NCBI GenBank assembly: GCA_033002965.1 | Contig: JAURVB010014957.1 | Span: forward strand, 78,034-142,033 | Direction of reading: 5' to 3' | DNA length: 64,000 bases | Origin: Piper betle | Taxonomy: Eukaryota > Streptophyta > Magnoliopsida > Piperales > Piperaceae | Shown: positions 13,641-26,364 of the stretch, in pieces | Layout: each line of letters opens with the position of its first letter | How positions within the stretch are numbered: the first letter of the stretch is position 1 | Made by a program: the position numbers and the translations under genes | The notes under the pieces: generated by a model | Seen by the model: the letters and a program-made list of their open reading frames with translations, nothing else | Told to the model about the DNA's origin: nothing | Database searches by the model: none

Positions 13641-14065
13641 ACACAAAATGTATATATGTTGAATTGCTCATACTTTGTAACATTTCTGAATTCAATAAAA
13701 GCTATGATTTAGCACACTTAGTGATTATCCACATTAGAGTCATGTGCATGTTTTGTTTAAGGTGTGATAAACAAGTTAAAGTTAAGGATTATTGTAACTC
13801 CTTATATAAATGTTTGCATAAGTTTGCTTGATTGTGATTCATTGAATGAATCATATCACTACATGACTTATGACAACCATGATCCTATCGATGCAAGTCA
13901 ATTGAAGGTAACTTGAAATAATTCAAATTATAGTTAGCTTGACATTCGATGAAATTCACATACTCATAGCTGTTGAATCATTTGATTGTTACATGGGCCA
14001 AGTAGGACATTATTTAATAATTATTAAAACGATCCATGTATCTTGAATCATCAACTCATTACATG

Positions 14066-14080
14066 GACTAAGTAGGAGAT
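14066..14080 (+). other. Polypurine tract before the 3' LTR
   Basis: ggactaagtaggagat directly precedes the LTR start at 14,081. It resembles the AAGTGGGAGAT tract usual in plant copia elements. A near copy (gggccaagtaggacat) lies about 80 bp upstream, a local duplication or decayed second tract. Confidence 0.55.
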
Positions 14081-14470
14081 TGTAAATTTATTAATTAAGC
14101 TCATTAATTAAAATTAATCTCTTTATGTCGGGTTCATAAAATTTAAAAGGTTTAATTTATGAAAAACTGTATTATTGATGGCTATAATATAGTTAATTAT
14201 ATGAAACAAGTTGTGTAACTACCCTCTCTTTTCCTTTATAAAAGGTTCATATGTCATAATAGAAAATTGTTCTAAGTTATTCTCGACACCATTAAAGAGA
14301 AAGTCGCTACAAGGTTTAGGGAAAAAAGAAAAAGATTATTTTCTTTATTCAGAATTAGCATGGATCAAACTATACTTTGGATTTAAGTTTATAATTTTAT
14401 TCAAACATTTTCCGGGCAGTTTTCTTGGCATTTTTAGAATTGTTAAATAGAATTGCATAAAAGTTTTACA
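14081..14470 (+). mobile_element. 3' LTR of the Ty1/copia element
   Basis: 390 bp, beginning TGTAAATTTATTAA and ending aagttttaca. It aligns with 4536-4911, and similarity stops at 14,470. The flanking five bases (cgtgc) do not match those left of the 5' LTR (caaca or aacaa), so the target duplication is not visible, perhaps because the 284-bp repeat abuts the 5' LTR. Confidence 0.75.
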
Positions 14471-16000
14471 CGTGCATCCATGATACTATTTTCCTTTCCC
14501 ACGCCTTGCTGCCTTGACGCCTTTGGAGCCTTCCACATTCGAGCCTCACGTCCTTGCTGCTTGGGAAGAGGGAAGGACACGGAAGCCTGCCAAGGAGCAC
14601 TCTTGCTGGAGGAGACCACACTACTAATAGGTTTGGAGGACGGGAGGACTATACGCCGCCTTGCTCATCATTACCGCCATGGATGCTTAAGCTCGCCGCC
14701 ACTTTGGAGGAATACGTGAGGACCGATTGCCGCTGGGACCTTGCTGCTTTGAAGTGCTACCTTGGAAACTTTCTATTTTGCCATGAGGGATTGCCGTGTA
14801 GCCGCTGCCGCTTGGAACCAATTTGCCGAGAAGCACTGCTGCTTTGTTGCCATCCAATACATTGCCAAAGAGAGGAGGAAGTCTTGCTTTGATTGCTATC
14901 CTACGAGGTGTTGCTGCGGAGATTGCCAAGGGGCCCTACTATTTGCTGTTCCATGAAGCTTTGCCGATCATTGCTGAACGCCTCCCCTTGCTGGAGTTTT
15001 TTCGCTTGCTACTGTGGGATGCTGTTGCCAGAGCTTGTCCTTCCTAGCAGCCCCTTGTCGCTTGCTGCTGTTACGCTGCTGCTTAGCCAAAGAGAACGTC
15101 GGTGACACACCCAGGATAACTATACCGCTCATTTCTCCGGAGAGGATTTGCTTGGAGTTTCCCCCACATCCCCCCCCACCTCCACCCTCACAACGTGTCG
15201 CTACCAGAGTTGGAAGCCGCAACAAGGAGGCTCATCCCCTCTCGAGTCATTGCAGCCAAGTAAGATAGCTGATGCCCCTCTTGCGGCCTTTGTTGCCGTT
15301 GAGGGTTGCTGCCTCTCATCGGAGTGCAGTACCTAACCACCGCTGCTGCTGCTTGGAGACTTGCCCCGGAGCTTTGCTGCCATTGAAGTCACTGTTGGAG
15401 CAGCCTTAGAGCCTAGCCTTGTTGCTGCTACAAAGGAGCACGTTGGGGCCTTACTTCTTTAGAGTGTTGTTGTTTGCCACCTTTTCCATCCATGCTTCGC
15501 TGCCGCTGCCATTTTCTGGAGGCCCATCTCCATGCTGTCCGATTGCTGTGACACCGCTGGCTGAGATCAGAAGCCCGCTTGCTGATCACTATAAGAGATT
15601 TCATCGGTGTCCACCACCTTGCTGCCGTGCAGCTTCTTACAACCCGACCTTGCTGTCACAAAGAAGCTGCCACCGGAGAGGAGACCTATTGCTGCCGACG
15701 TGCTGCCACCAAAGATTGAAGCCATGCCAAAGTATCTAGCTGCTGCTAGCGGAGGTTCCTTCTCCAACCAACTCAGCGCCCAAGATGACCACCACTACAC
15801 CATCATAGGATTTGGGGTGCTGGCTGTCCTTATCGGAGCTCGCTGACACCAGTGCAAGGGTACAACACCATGGAAGTGCCCTAACTCTCACGCTGTTTCC
15901 TGGTGACCGGTCATTGTCCCTAAATATTGGAGCACCACTGCCGGTTTGCTCATGTCGTCCCCTATCGAAGCCGGTGTCTGCCAACTATGAGATCCATCAA
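14471..16000. repeat. GC-rich repeat rich in TTGCTGC, partly copied inverted at 26.4 kb
   Basis: A sharp rise in GC with recurring ttgctgc/gctgctt words. It contains many open frames on both strands but no protein signature. About 14,485-14,730 is matched in reverse complement at about 26,365-26,612 (shared: cgtccttgctgcttgggaag). Probably part of an LTR or non-autonomous element; the family was not recognised. Confidence 0.55.
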
Positions 16001-16420
16001 CTTAGTTTCACATCTAATACCTATTAGGATATGATCTATAAATATTCAACTTGATTAACTATTTTTAAAAGATGACTTAGCCCATTAGTTTCTACTTTGA
16101 GTTGGTTGCTATAAATAGTATTACAACAACCTAGTTTTGTGTTAGAAGGTGGATTGGAATAGGGATATTAGTTAGGTTGCTGTTCACGGGCCACATAAGG
16201 ACGTGGGCTGGAATTAGCAAAGGGCTAAGTGTAAAAATTTCAAGATGAAATATCTTAAGGTGGATAGATTATGAGCTCTCTCAATTTAGTCCCACATCTA
16301 ATACCTACTGGGGCAAGATCCTGTTTATAATTGAGAATGAACTATAGGACTTCAATTTAGTTAACCACTTTTGAAGAGAAGACTTAGGCATATTAGTTTG
16401 TACTTTGGGTCGGGTCGTAT
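15985..16420 (+). repeat. Two related LTR-tail-like units
   Basis: Units at about 15,985-16,150 and 16,280-16,420 share cacatctaatacctant, a 'gattaactatttttaaaaga'-type block and cattagtttgtactttg. Diverged copies occur at 53,805-53,960 and 54,050-54,200. Their composition resembles plant LTR regulatory ends, but no element could be delimited. Confidence 0.5.
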
Positions 16421-16428
16421 ACTAGTAG

Positions 16429-16635
16429 TTGCCATCTCATCACTGTCACCGGAGGAGAAGTTGGGAGAAGTTGTTGGGAGAAGGAGTTGTTGGGGAGAAG
16501 GAGAAGAAAGGTCGGGAGAGATAAATGGTTGCCATCTCATCACAGTCACCGGAGGATAAGTTGGGAGAAGGAGTTGTTGGGGAGAAGGAGAAAAAAGGTC
16601 GGGAGAGATAAATGGGAAAAAAGGTCCGAAGAGAT
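16429..16635. repeat. Tandem duplication, about 98 bp, purine-rich
   Basis: gttgccatctcatcac, then a cagtcaccggagga block, then 'gttgttggggagaaggag' and ggtcgggagagataaatgg, occurs at about 16,429-16,528 and again at 16,529-16,614. A third partial repeat of the tail follows (aaaaaaggtccgaagagataaa). Confidence 0.75.
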
Positions 16636-16639
16636 AAAC

Positions 16640-17316
16640 GGGTCCAAGACTTTGGGACCAAAATCTGTCAACAGGTTGGCTTGGAGAGATCTATTTTATG
16701 AGTTGAAGACCGGAGCTGGGAGAATTAAGAGGTTCAAGCTCGAGCATGCATTCAAAGGCATTAGTTTTGAAGTGGCACAAAATAAATAAATATTATAAAT
16801 TATAAAAGCAAAGGAAAATTAGTGGATTGTGAGTTAAAATCTTACCGTTGACTGACTCAATAGACTTCAGATTAAATCCGACGTATAACCATGTAAGAAT
16901 TTCTTGTGTTCCTCTCTTTATTTATTTAATTTCTCAAGCACCTGACTCGACGTTCATAGGTAATAGCACCCTAGCATGATCCACTATCGTACAAACTTTC
17001 CAAACTTCAGTTTTCAAACTAAGAATTGTAAGTGTTTGAGCGGTCAGCAGAGCACTCATTGCTCAAACATATTGGCAACCCCACTAAGGAGCCATTGCAA
17101 GGGCTACAGTATGTGTGAAGTGATCAAGTCTCAAAGCACGAAGCCACTATCATCATGCAAAACCCTAAGAAGGTGATCATTTGCTGGAACCTTGCCTGGG
17201 ATAAAACCCTACGAAGCTGAAGATGCCGGTTGTAATGCTTGAACAACACCTAATGAAACCAGTGGTCGTACTTGACCCACATCCAAGAGTGATGGTCATG
17301 CTTGAGTGGCGTCAAG
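16640..17316. other. No gene seen
   Basis: Non-coding sequence between the purine-rich repeat and the next gypsy LTR. Short open frames show no recognisable motif. Confidence 0.4.
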
Positions 17317-20300
17317 TGTAACACCCAAATTTGGACCTAACAAGAATCAATCTTGATGTCATAATTTAGAAAGGTATTTGTTGGACTATTATAGTACAAA
17401 CTTTACGAAACCAGATCTCAACCCTCAATGAGGTTTAAGATAGTAACTTTACTGAGTTTTTCATATAGTGCATGTTGATTATACTACCATAAGAAGGCTC
17501 TTACACTTAAGGCTCTTAATGTGAGCACTCTAAGCCAAGAGAGAGGTAGCCCCTCCTTAAGCACTATGAGGGTGATTTTATAGATACAATGATCACTCTG
17601 AACTATACGAAAGTAACATCCACAATGCAGCTAAGAGGTTGAACTTTTCGTAATGAGGATGCACAATCTAGTTTTTATACTTAGTTCGAATCTTTGAGTT
17701 CGGTACTTCTATTCTTAGATGATGTTGTTCTTGCAATAAAGTGATATTGGATCATGGTTACATGTTCCACATACCTATAAATGGAAAATTAAACATAGAT
17801 GCATCAACAAGTACAAGGGTATCATAACCAGACACTTGGTCTTCGCGGGGACCCTTCAACTATTGTGAACTGTAAGCTCCATCAATCCATGTTACTTTAT
17901 CACACACATAGCTACAAACAAATAAGTTTAGCATACCTGGCATGCTCGAACATCAGGCCCAAGACTTTAAAGCTTACACACCTTGTTGACAATAGTTAGA
18001 ATGCCCCAAAGTTAAAACCCTACATGACGATAATAATAATAACAATATATGATTAGACACACAAATTGCACGTAACACGTCCAACACATCAATATAGGCT
18101 TTAGGGCACTTGCCCAGAACATCATATATCACATGGATCAGAATCCCCAAAATACACAAATCAAATCCTCAAATACATATATTATACAACCTATATACAT
18201 AAATTTGACACATCACTCATAGCGCAACGAAAGTAGACGGTACCATTCCCAACCATAAGCCTCTCAATCCGTCCATCTATGATATACAATGATAGGGATA
18301 CTCACCTACATAAATATGAGAAACCCATCAGTAATCAAACAAATTTGATCACTGGTCTAAATATATCTACTTTTAACTAGTACTTGAAAATGGGTATCTT
18401 AATATCCACGAGAAAATATGAAACATATAAAATACCATCGCAAGGCACTAAGCATAGGCCGATATTGCAAAAAATTAAAAAAATAAGGGAACAAATCAAC
18501 GGCTTCATACTTACATACAAATACACTAACGCTTCAAATCTTCCATTTATCACCCATCAAGGTGCTCAGGTGTCTTGGAACAATGTTAGGTTAGTGCCAC
18601 ATTTTCCAAAAATGCACTACACTCGCCCTCTTACATTGCACTATTTAGGGTGTAAAAGACTACAAGTGCAATTCATACATCTTTTACCACTCACTCTCTT
18701 ATTCATAAAATAGTAAAATACTCAAAGTAATTATATAGTAGGCTTTGGTAGGGACTTATATCATATGATTTCTTGATCATCTAGTTTGAAAACCATCAAC
18801 AGATCTTATGCTTGAAGTTTAATGAAAGTACAAGAAACTCAACTAAATGGCCCTGCATCAAAGGGATCTGATAAAACGTCGCCAACGCCATCCTTGTTTA
18901 AAACTCGGTTAAATCTCAACACTCAAGGAGTCAAGTAGAGGTGAGGCAAGAGAGTCCCATAGACCTAGATGAGTGGAGCTCTGTGTCCTAGGTTGGGCCA
19001 CATATCCAAACAAAAGTGAAACTCGAATCATAATTGGATCACATTAGCATGTAAAACCAGGCAGAGCCTCAATACATGCACAATACTAAAGAACTTAATT
19101 AACTTAATTATCTTACTTAGCGATGTATTCAAACTCATTAGGTAACCTTAATTAAGGTTTAGGGCTGTAATTACCCTAAGTAAAAAGTCTTGTCCTTAAG
19201 GTTTTATTGAACAGGCTTAACTGAACGATATTTTGGATGGGCTAAACAATATCTGAATTGGTTTGATATTAAAAATAATGGGCCATGACACTCGAAGGGT
19301 TAAATACTAAAATTACCAAGTTGTACCCTAGAGGCCAACATGGCAAACTAGGCTCACTGAGGTAGGGCTAAGGTACTGGGAATACTATTCCTGGGCCTTG
19401 CACCAATTTTTCTAAATCTTATTCATAGGCTTGGATACTCTGAATGGGCCCGGGTAAAATGTGGGAATTAGCCAACACCATGTGCTTTGATCCTGAAATA
19501 TTTCAAACTCTAAGGTATTTGGCCCAATGTGAACTTGGGAATGGGAAGCATTGGTTAGGACTTTTGTAAAGCTGGCTAGACCTACATGGCTTAGGGAATT
19601 TCTATGGGAGCTCAGTGGCTTACGATGATGTTTCTTGGACACAATCAAAGATCTAGGTAAAATTTCATGGAATTTCACCACCAAACAACTAGGGTTTGGG
19701 ATTTTGTAATAGGAGCTAGGGAACTAGGGTTCGCTCTACATCCCCACCCACTTTGAAAAACTTATTAACTAACCACCTAAATGATTTTTAACTTAGCCCA
19801 AAATTTACATGTTTCCAGTAGACACTTAGTGAGTCCAAAGGCAATTTTTATAGATTTTGATAAAGTCTTTTAGCAAGCTCACTAAAGAGCACAATCTCAA
19901 AGCATGACACAAAACTTCAACAACATAGGAAGCACATAATGCACTTAGGGGTTTTATCCAAGCCTTAAATAATATCATTTTATCATGGTATTTTAACACA
20001 AAATAGCTAACATCGTAACCTACAATCATGCAAAAGATTCCAAACACTACTTATAACTAGGTGTAAAAATTGGGAAATTGACATGTAGGCCACTGGAAAC
20101 AATAAAGTCGCCACATTTTGCCCATTTTGGCACCCATACATGCTCATACATGCCATAACAGATAAAACATGCCTCATGAAACTTGTACATCTACCTCATA
20201 TGAACATTTTAAAGCAACAAGCATGTAAAAATATAATCTACACCATGAGGTATAAATTTTATGCCAAAACATGCATATCCAAGCATATTGATCTTCTAAA

Positions 20301-20552
20301 AATATTAATTATTAATTTGTGAATGTAAATGACATGGTTCCAATGCATATATACTCCTAACGAACAGAAATACACGAAAAAGGAAATAGAAATAACATAA
20401 AGCAAACCCTGACATCAAACATGCACAACAACAAGCGGGAGAGGCCAAAAGGTTGGACCTTTACCTCAAGAGGTCCAAGGGGAGGTCTCTTGGGGCTTCC
20501 TACCTCAAGACCTACAACCCTAGGGGCTAGGGTTGGCTTGAATGGACCTAGG
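17317..20552 (-). mobile_element. Gypsy LTR, family 1 copy C (first part)
   Basis: Begins TGTAACACCC on the plus strand and aligns with copy B: an 'accagatctcaaccct' block at 17,410, 'ctcacctacataaatatg' at 18,301, and the tttacctcaagaggtccaag / cttggggc block near 20,460-20,495. Alignment stops at 20,552, where another LTR starts. The remainder resumes near 23,762. Confidence 0.6.
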
Positions 20553-21829
20553 TGTAACATCCTAATTTTGTTTCGGCAAAGAACTGGATCAGAAATATTA
20601 TAATTGGGTCAAGTCATGTCTAAATCGATTAATCCGCAAGACTCGAATGATAAACAGACCAAAACAACCCTCTTGGCATTTTGAGAATGAAAGACACCAC
20701 TAAATACACAACCAACACTCGACTAAATATATACGAATATGCATCAAACCCAAATAAAAGAACGAAACAGAACAATGGCGTGCTAAGTACAAGTGTGGGG
20801 TAAATATTTGTCCTTCCACCAAAGTCGACCCAACACACATAAACACAAGACCTACATATATAATAAGAAAAAAATCAGTAATGAATATCATTGGTCCAGA
20901 AAATATCTAGTAGAAACTGAAAAGTGGAATCTAATTCCTACGAGGAAGAAAACTTATATATAATCGCCATTGGAACACTCAAAGGGCATCTACTGAGGTG
21001 CTATATGCTATAGACTCGATAACATCCTGAACTGACTGTGTTGTGCCACTCTCGGCAATAACTGGTCCAACTCTTGGGAAAAAGCACATAACCTAAGCCC
21101 TTTCTAAACCTCCATATAACGCCTAACCAAGAGCACAATGGCCAAGCACTCTCTAGTAGTTGTCTTTAGTATCCTCTGATAGCACAAAGTCTATACATGC
21201 GGTGTACACAATAGTACTCGTCTACTCCACACCGCTCTGGTTGTGAGGAAACTCAAGATGTAGAGATGTCAGAATCCCTAAAAAATGGAACAACCCTCTC
21301 ATTAATCTAGAGCTGTTGAGACCCGGATATGCACCCACTCACGGTATACGCAAACTCAAATTCACCAAATCTCATATCAGTGAAAACTCGATAAAATTTA
21401 TATATAAGTCTGGAAAGGGAATTATATAAGTAGGCCCAAAGGCAATGTGAGGTGGGGGCTAAGTTTGAAAATAACACGAGGGATCTCATCTTTGAGGGTT
21501 ATTAATCATAGAAGTAAAATGCGTCTAAATGATTTGTGTTAAGTGGGGTCCAATAAAACAATCACTTAACAAGTCCTATGATCTGAAAATCAAATCCTCA
21601 ATAGAGTAAAGCAATAAATCTAAAAAGAGTCCTAATAGATTTGTGGTCCAAGCTCTAAACCTGTATGCACATCTACGGCAAGCTCAAATTTCAAAACCTA
21701 TATCGAAACCCACTCCTAAGCAAAAGACTAACAACTCTATATGATGCATGGCTGTATTGTGTACTCACATTAAGAAAATGGCAAGACAATGGACATAAAT
21801 GTCTAAACATCCTGCACACAAAACAAGGC

Positions 21830-22380
21830 ATGTGCAAGCAATAAAAAAACAAATAAATATTTAAGTCAAATAAATAAAAGAATAATACTAAAAATAATAA
21901 TAGACAAGTAACATCAAGAAAATAATAAAAAATAAATAAAAATAATAATATAATAATGCTAAATAAATATACGACTAAACACGAGTAAATATTGGCACTT
22001 AATAGAGTAAATAATAAATAAATACATAATCATAATCAAACAAACAAATAAGTAGCTAAATGGATAATTAATTAATAAAAATTAATCATGAATAATACCA
22101 TTATAATTATCAACATATGAACATACAACTAAACATAAATAAATAATAACATGTGTGCGAGCAAACAAATAATAATCAATTAGTTAATCAAATTAAATAA
22201 GATAAGCATTATTAAGAATAATATTAATAAGTAAGTACGTCATCAATAATAATAAATAATAATATAATCGTGCATCATAATGGACAAATATATAAATAAC
22301 AAGAAATAAATAATAATGAATAAATAAATAAATAAATAAAATAATAATTAAATAAAAACACTCATAACCACAAAATATAC
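21830..22380. repeat. AAT/AAAT-rich low-complexity tract
   Basis: About 550 bp made almost only of aataaataa-type words, including a clean (AAAT)n stretch at about 22,317-22,342. It lies inside the family 2 LTR. Confidence 0.85.
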
Positions 22381-23227
22381 CAAATAATATGAATATACAT
22401 TTAAACTAATATAGGGAGCTCAAAGTATCGAAAACGGTAGGAAAATAGACAAAAATGGGGGGAAACGAGTTAAAATAGGGGGAACTGAGTCCACTCGGCG
22501 AGTCAGACATAGTCGAGCAGAGTTGACTCGACCGAGTCAACTAGTTGGGTTGGACTAAATTGAATCTTGTTGGAAGCAGACAAGCATATGCAGGTGCGAA
22601 CAACCAAACAGAAAGTTTGGGCAAGACAAACGCGGACAAAGCCAAAGCAGCAAACCGGCTTGACGGTCGCTAATGTGTCTGTCGCCAAAAAATGCTAACA
22701 ATGACAAGCCAGAGGTCTCCACTGGTTGCAATCAACAACATATGTGATGGGGAGGGTGATGGAGGTAGTGGTCAACCGAGTCTGGCTGTCAGCTGGCCAG
22801 AAAATGGTTGAAAAGAGGGAAAATGCCGCCAGGAATGACTACATTGCCGACAGTAATTATGGTGGGGGGTCTTAAATTGTCGGCTTCAGCGAGGGAAAGC
22901 CGTCTGGGTGGTCGCCTCATTGGAGAAGCTTGCCGATACTGGAAAACTGCTCAAATGGCGGCTACTATGGCGGCTCTAGTGGTGGTGACAGGTACAGGTT
23001 CATAGCAGGCCGAGATGTGGTCATGGTGGTGCCAGTTTGGTGGCCAAAGGGTGGCCGGCAGTGACTTAAAGTGGCAATGGTGCAAGGGTTGGAATTCCCA
23101 AAAATGTGGGGAAACTCCTGGAAAATAAGGAAAACTTTAGGGTTGATGTGGCCAAACCCGATCTATTCATGTGGCGCGATCCGAACGCCCGACAACTCGT
23201 TGTCCTAGTGAGGTCCACCTAGGGTCT

Positions 23228-23228
<1 letters not shown>

Positions 23229-23266
<38 letters not shown>
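23229..23266. repeat. (TA)n microsatellite
   Basis: A near-perfect run of TA dinucleotides inside the family 2 LTR. Confidence 0.95.
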
Positions 23267-23269
<3 letters not shown>

Positions 23270-23761
23270 GGGAAGCTCGGATCAACGCCGACAAAAGTCA
23301 AAACTTACTCAAAACCTAACATTGACTCTATTGATGGAAATTGAGACAGGAAAGCTAAATGAGCTTCGAAACCCTGAATTCAATTTGATGAAGATCTGAG
23401 ACTTAAATCATGTTGGGTCCACAAGGGCAATCTGATAGTTTGAAATCCCTATGATACATACAAAGAGATACCTTGAAAAACTTAAATGGACAATAAACTG
23501 TGCAACAACCTAGATCTAGCCCTAAAATCTTAATATAATACAAGCAAAAATTAATATACCTCAAATACAAGCTAATAACTCATGTTTTGCTATAGCATCG
23601 CTAAAGCTATCATCTGTATATCCGGCATACCAGCCTCTATAACATGCTTATACAGACATCTAGGCCTCATACTCATAGTCTTAAAGTTGGTTTGGCTTGA
23701 GCTGACTCAAAACTGACCCGAACCGGGTAAGGCCACCAGCAAGTAAAACCATAACCCAAAG

Positions 23762-24780
23762 CTAGGGACTAGAAGTGGCTGAAAAGAGCTAGGGGAAAAG
23801 AGGTAAGGCTAGGGAGGAAAGGGGACTCAGATCAAGAGGCTAAAATGTGTGAAGAATAGAGAGTAAGCCCTATTTATAGGCATTTTTCAGGTTCCAGCAC
23901 AAGGGTACCAGCCCACCACCGCCGCCCACCTACCCCCGCCCAGTGCCTCGATCACCCCCTGACTGCCCCTGCACCACCCCCCACTGTCTAGTCCCCCCCC
24001 CCCCACCCAGTTCCTCGCTCCAACCCCATCCTGCCCTGCCCTGCCCCCAGGCCCACCCCTGCCCTATCCTCCCCCGACGTCGTCACCCTCCCCTCCGGCC
24101 ACCCTTCTATTAACTAGGGATCAATCAGACAAAATCGGCCTTGCTCAACCGATTCCTAGTCCAATTTTCAGCTCAACCTGGTTTTCCTTTTTTTGACTTG
24201 GGTGGAATGAGCTAACTTGGTCGATTCCACTCAGAATTGGACAAGTTTTGCAACCATGGACACGCATCGTCGTTGAGCTGAACTACAGGCAAAGCTGTTG
24301 GTCTGGGCGCAAGGGCACTGGTGTAGTGCCTTTGCGGCGCTAAAAAGGGGGAAGTTTTTAAATTTGGACTCAAGGGCACCGGGCCAGTGCATTTGTACTC
24401 ATACTTAAACCCTAACCTGCAAAAATGGTGCTCTCGTACCATAGTGTAGGTCACCCTAAGATGACCGGGGTGACCTCAAGAACCTTGTTGTGGGTCCCAC
24501 AAAGCTATGATCAATTGAAAGGGCTCTTAACACACAACAAGCGAACTAGACTAGTGAGGAACTCGGTCCTTACGTCTAACCGGACGTGACTTGAATAAAA
24601 TAAAAAATAAGAGCCGAGATGGGGTACTGTCTAGCCAAATGGTGTCAAGTTTTGAGGGAAACTAAAACTATTGCTCACGCATAATATACTATATGTACGC
24701 TCGTGGTGAAAAGGGCCAGGCAAGCAAGTTGATCCAGGTGGAGACCAAACTGAAACTAAAGCCTGGGTTTTATATGAAAA
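23762..24780 (-). mobile_element. Gypsy LTR, family 1 copy D (rest of C)
   Basis: Resumes the family 1 order: a purine-rich block at 23,760-23,870, the hairpin block at 24,308-24,337 and the terminal block with gatggggtactgtctagcca at 24,617. It ends near aaagcctgggttttat (24,760-24,775). A C-rich stretch at 23,905-24,110, including a run of about 13 C at 23,993, is particular to this copy. Confidence 0.5.
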
Positions 24781-24983
24781 CTATATTTCCTCAACTCCAA
24801 CACTGAAGAAAGTTATCACCCTTGAGCGAATATCGGGTTGACTCCTCCACCACCAAGGAAGCCATTGTGCCACTCGAAAGTCATGGAACCTCGAGAGATT
24901 ATCGAGCTCAAAAAGCGTCATAAATGCACAACTCCCGCTACAATTGAACGGGAACCTCCCCAAGCGCTTCCTCCAACAACACC

Positions 24984-26080
24984 ATGGAGGAAAGATTTCA
25001 AGTATTGTTGGTAGAGAGACAACAACTAAATGCAGACGTGAAGAAGCACTTGAACTTGCTCCGAGAAGCCATGCAAGCCCTTCTTAATTATTATTCTTCT
25101 GCAAGTACCACAAGCCTCACACCAGTCTACACCCAATAAGTATCGTGAACAGAGGGACACTCACCCAGAAGCTGTGCATGTGCCTCAAACATTGCAAGCA
25201 CCCACGCCAAATATGCCGAGGAACACCATTGGCAGCATAACGACCGAGTCTTTGTGTGTGACCGGAGTTGTGCAAGAGGTGCCAAGTCCGAACATTCAAA
25301 TCCCAACACATCCACCATGTCCTGCAAACACAACCTTGAGTGCAGTCTGTGCTATGCAGCAGGTGCCAACAACGACCACTCAAGCAACATGCCAACAGAC
25401 TCAACAGGGGGACTTTCCGCATGTCTTCATTATCACCTATGCTGCAAACATCAACAGTTATTTCAATCCAACCCGCAGCTTAAGTGTCAGGGTTTCCTGC
25501 GCCAGATTCAGAGCATGAACTATTGGAAACAAATTCAGCCTTCTCACCGGCCCATTCCTTCAAAAGAGGAGGAGATACATGAGCTCTCTACACATGAGAA
25601 TCGGCACTTGGAGATGACGACTCCAACGATTCGGCGTTCAGTACCCCGGGTGCTTCGTTCAAAGGTCATTCTTACCCTCGGCTCAAAAGCCAGCCAAGAA
25701 AGGTATCAATTTGGCCAGAGTTAAAGTTGCATGTGTCATTGTCAATACCATGCATTTTTTCAGAGCAAAATTTTTTTCGGTTAGCACATGTGTATCACAG
25801 CCTAAAGGACCGTTTTTGAACACCTATAGCCCTGCCTATGCTAGTAAATATTTTGCCAATGATAGTGCTTTTCCAAGATGCATATTATCAAGCTTCACTT
25901 TAGGTTTCCTCCGCATTGGGGGGAAACCCAGCTTGTTTGAGTATTCTTTTAGTAACACATCACTTACACTTCGATCTCTTCTTTCTCATCAAGCATGTTT
26001 TTCGTGCTCTCATGGGGAGATTTTGCTTTGACCCAGGAGGGGTCATTTTCGTAAATACTTGTATATTTGTTTTAAAAAGT
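24984..26080 (+). pseudogene. Possible retrotransposon gag-like remnant
   Basis: Weak call. A frame from ATG at 24,984 encodes MEERFQVLLVERQQLNADVK and then LLREAMQALLNYYSSA, a charged coiled-coil-like start seen in some gag proteins, and stops at 25,137. Another frame stays open from about 25,142 to 25,518 and is rich in Pro, Thr and Gln (for example PTTTTQATCQQTQQG). A third is open from 25,254 to 25,724. No zinc knuckle, protease or reverse transcriptase was found, so this could be a non-autonomous element or ordinary intergenic sequence. Confidence 0.3.
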
Positions 26081-26364
26081 CGAAAGAAAAATTCCAAAAA
26101 GAAAAAAAAGGCTAAAATGAAATCCAAAAAAATGTTACGAAAAGTTAGAAAAAAAGAATTCCAAAGTTGGTATGTTAATCTTTTATTGTGCTACAACATA
26201 ACGTTTATTCTTGTAGCTCATATTGAATGCGTTATTTTGAGGTGGCAGCACGGCAATCCATCGCGGGAAGATAGCAATTTTCTAAGGCAACACTTTAAAG
26301 CGGCAAGGAACTGGCGTGTGTGGTGCACACCTTCCCTTGAGCAATCAGTCCTTACATATTCCTC

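Larger units (their letters stand above)
20553..23761 (-). mobile_element. Gypsy LTR, family 2, nested in copy C/D
   Basis: Begins TGTAACATCC and shares long blocks with 61,453-64,000: a cctacatatata / cagtaatgaa block at 20,850, 'gagggatctcatctttgagg' at 21,478, and 'ggttattaatc' followed by gtggggtccaataaaa near 21,545. The pentamer ctagg lies at 20,548-20,552 and 23,762-23,766, where family 1 similarity stops and resumes, so it may be the target duplication. The inferred sense start is not TG, so the right edge could be off by a few bases. Confidence 0.5.

Noticed and set aside
14453..15984. Many overlapping open frames on both strands
   Set aside because: They share GC-rich, Leu/Cys-rich composition, overlap each other in several frames and have no motif. 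The region is a repeat.
24984..25139. Start of an intact gag gene
   Set aside because: The frame closes after 51 codons, and nothing downstream in any frame gives a zinc knuckle or pol, so it is not called as a gene.
25254..25724. 156-residue open frame, His/Ser-rich
   Set aside because: It overlaps a differently framed Pro/Thr-rich reading and has no recognisable domain. Kept only as part of a weak gag-like remnant.
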